Positions 13,949 to 15,674 of a DNA stretch of 15,674 nucleotides are shown here, piece by piece. The position numbers and the translations under genes were made by a program. Numbering within the stretch: position 1 is the stretch's first letter; each line of letters starts with the position of its first letter. The stretch spans positions 1-15,674 of the forward strand of contig JACSSB010000335.1 of NCBI GenBank assembly GCA_014879435.1, read 5' to 3'. Under the pieces are notes generated by a model, which was not told the origin of the DNA, searched no databases, and saw only the letters and a program-made list of their open reading frames with translations. The DNA is from Phycisphaerales bacterium. Lineage in GTDB: Bacteria > Pseudomonadota > Gammaproteobacteria > Competibacterales > Competibacteraceae.

Positions 13949-15136
13949 ATGAACCAAACCCCATTGCTGTATCCTCTCGGCATGCTACTTCTGCTTGGCA
14001 TCGCGCCAGCAGATGTACTGGCCCGCATCAAACTCACTACTCTGCCAGTGCGTGAACGGGTGGAAATCCAACTCGATCACCCGCAAATCGCTCTAGTCGA
14101 GGAAGAACGCATCGTTCCTCTGGTCAAGGGCGTCAACCAAGTGGATTTTTCTTGGGTCAATACCCGCATCGACCCGGACACTCTGGTGCTGCGCATCCTC
14201 AGCTCGACTGGTGAACAACCGCTGGACGCCAAGGTGCTCTCAGTCAGCTACCCTCCCAACGAAACCGCCCTAGTGTGGTCAGTGGCTGCCAACGCCTCTG
14301 GCACTGCGCGGATGCGGATCAGTTATGTACTCGAAGGCTTGAGCAAGGAGTTTCACTACCGCGCCGTGGCTGACCATGATGAAAAGACCCTCGATCTAGC
14401 GCAATACCTGCGCATCGGCAATGCCGCCAACGAAGCTTATGACGCCGCCCAATTCTGGGTTGGGGTCGGCAAACGCTTCGAGAAATCACTGGGCCTGAAC
14501 GAGACCAAGGAAGTCCAACTGGATCGTTTCACCACTGTGCCAGTGCGCAAGACCTATACCTGCGATCCAGTAAAATTTGGCTATCTGGATCGTGCTCAGG
14601 ACAAACTCAAGGTACCGATGCACTACGTGATCAAGAACGCTGGAAATCCCCTCGGTCGAGAAGCACTACCAGAAGGCAAAGTACGCATCTTTCAGGACGA
14701 TGGCCAAGGTGGCGACGCCTTTCTTGGCGAAGATCGCGCTACCTTTACCCCGCCGGATGACAAGCTGGAGCTCTATCTGGGTCTCGCTCGCGACATTGAA
14801 GTACGGCGCACCGTAGAACGCAACGAGCGCCAACGCATCGCTGGCGATCTGTATCGCTACGACATCACGCTGAAATACGAGATCGAAAACTTCAAGGACA
14901 AGCCAGTCACGCTGGATATCGTCGAAAATGTGCGTCAGATTCGCGATGCACTCCGTGGCGACAACGGCCGCGACCCGGAATGGACACTGGGAGATGGCAC
15001 GCTACGCCAGCCCGACCCGGAACAGAGCGACGCCGATAAGCTGCTCTTCCATGTGGATTTGCCCGCTCGTGCCACTGACGATTCGGCACAAAAGCAGATC
15101 CATACCCTGCGGCTGACCCTGAACAACGAATGGTGA
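13949..15136 (+). CDS. exported DUF4139 domain protein
   Basis: A 395-residue protein with an N-terminal signal segment (LLYPLGMLLLLGIAPADVLA), so it is exported. An N-terminal beta domain contains the family pattern VEIQLDHPQIALVEEERIV, followed by KGVNQVDFSWVNTRIDPDTL. The C-terminal DUF4139 region contains VPMHYVIKNAGNPLGREALPEGKVRIFQDD, FLGEDRATFTPPDDKLELYLG and YRYDITLKYEIENFKDKPV. The function of the family is unknown. GGAGGT at 13935-13940, 8 bases before ATG 13949, is a near-ideal ribosome site. A second copy of the family follows 5 bases after the stop, so the two are certainly co-translated. The 187-base gap upstream holds no clear terminator or promoter that I can defend. Confidence 0.88.
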   Translation: MNQTPLLYPLGMLLLLGIAPADVLARIKLTTLPVRERVEIQLDHPQIALVEEERIVPLVKGVNQVDFSWVNTRIDPDTLVLRILSSTGEQPLDAKVLSVSYPPNETALVWSVAANASGTARMRISYVLEGLSKEFHYRAVADHDEKTLDLAQYLRIGNAANEAYDAAQFWVGVGKRFEKSLGLNETKEVQLDRFTTVPVRKTYTCDPVKFGYLDRAQDKLKVPMHYVIKNAGNPLGREALPEGKVRIFQDDGQGGDAFLGEDRATFTPPDDKLELYLGLARDIEVRRTVERNERQRIAGDLYRYDITLKYEIENFKDKPVTLDIVENVRQIRDALRGDNGRDPEWTLGDGTLRQPDPEQSDADKLLFHVDLPARATDDSAQKQIHTLRLTLNNEW

Positions 15137-15141
15137 GCGCC

Positions 15142-15674
15142 ATGACCCGTCATCCAATTGTGCCTGCCTTATTTTTTTTCCTGCTCGGTCTATTACCGAC
15201 GCTGGCGCTATCCGCCGATAATGTCGATCTTGCCACTGTGCCTGAACGGCGCACGGTGCAACTGACCATCTACAACTCCGAAGATCTGACCCTGGTGCGG
15301 GAAACACGGGTGGTGACCTTCAAGCAGGGCGTCAATCCTTTACAGTTTTCCTGGGCCAATACCCTGATCGATCCGACCTCGGTGGAGCTACGCTTCCCCG
15401 CATCCAAGACCGGGCTGGAAGTACTCGATACCACCTTCCCCCACGACAAGCCACAAACCTTGTACTGGAATGTGCGTAGCGATGCCAATCGCGAGGCCAC
15501 CATCGAAATCAGCTACTTCACTTCCGGCATCAGTTGGGCGGCGGATTATTTGGCTATCGCCGATCCCGAGGAGCGCACTATGCGCTTGGAAAGCTTCGTG
15601 CGGGTGGATAACCGTTCCGGCGAAGATTATGAAAATGCCCAGATCCGCTTGGTGGTCGGCACCATCAATCTGGT
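15142..15674 (+). CDS. second DUF4139 domain protein, cut by the window edge
   Basis: The frame opens at ATG 15142, five bases after the stop of the first DUF4139 gene, and runs open to the window edge (177 codons). It has a signal peptide (hydrophobic ALFFFLLGLLPTLALSA, then DNVDLATVP). The mature part starts with VQLTIYNSEDLTLVRETRVV, KQGVNPLQFSWANTLIDPTSV, and continues with the family segments FTSGISWAADYLAI and VRVDNRSGEDYENAQIRLVVGTIN. The N-terminal domain parallels that of the upstream gene segment by segment, so the two are diverged tandem paralogues. Function is unknown. Overlapping minus-strand frames here are shadows. Confidence 0.88.
   Translation, partial: MTRHPIVPALFFFLLGLLPTLALSADNVDLATVPERRTVQLTIYNSEDLTLVRETRVVTFKQGVNPLQFSWANTLIDPTSVELRFPASKTGLEVLDTTFPHDKPQTLYWNVRSDANREATIEISYFTSGISWAADYLAIADPEERTMRLESFVRVDNRSGEDYENAQIRLVVGTINL

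Overview
The window is about 15.7 kb of moderately GC-rich chromosome that reads like a gammaproteobacterium. The evidence is the pair CDP-alcohol phosphatidyltransferase then PerM-type permease, a BepA-type M48 protease, and PHB genes of the class III synthase type typical of Chromatiales-like bacteria. A Competibacteraceae-like or purple-sulfur-like host is my inference. I see no rRNA, tRNA, CRISPR array or intact mobile element.

Layout. 20-1703 (+): membrane phosphatidyltransferase overlapping an AI-2E/PerM family permease. 1759-2769 (+): exported esterase-like protein of the phytase-like family. 2770-2974: AT-rich gap with a perfect palindrome beside a TTGACA box. 2975-4973 (+): a truncated, decayed thiolase (phaA remnant) whose stop overlaps the start of an intact acetoacetyl-CoA reductase gene (phaB), then an intrinsic terminator that abuts the PHB repressor gene phaR. 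5024-5627 (-): a wrecked class III PHB synthase (phaC) that lost its catalytic-cysteine core in one in-frame deletion and has a one-base frameshift. 5659-7137 (-): BepA-like periplasmic protease, divergent from a TPR lipoprotein (7239-7763, +). 7867-8304 (+): universal stress protein. 8331-11803 (-): a fused circularly permuted ATP-grasp/alpha-E protein followed, with a 4-base overlap, by a transglutaminase. 11939-12304 (-): a stand-alone cyclic-nucleotide-binding domain protein, divergent from a PilZ protein and a DegV protein (12470-13761, +). 13949 to the end (+): two tandem exported DUF4139 proteins, the second cut by the window edge.

The main result is the decayed PHB locus at 2975-5627. 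The genes for the first step (thiolase) and the last step (polymerase) are both broken in recognisable ways, while the middle enzyme PhaB and the regulator PhaR between them look intact. If the cell still makes PHB, a second phaA and phaC must lie elsewhere, with PhaB and PhaR from this locus possibly serving it. The other point of interest is the region around 12.3 kb, where a cNMP-binding and a c-di-GMP-binding single-domain protein are transcribed away from one short intergenic region.
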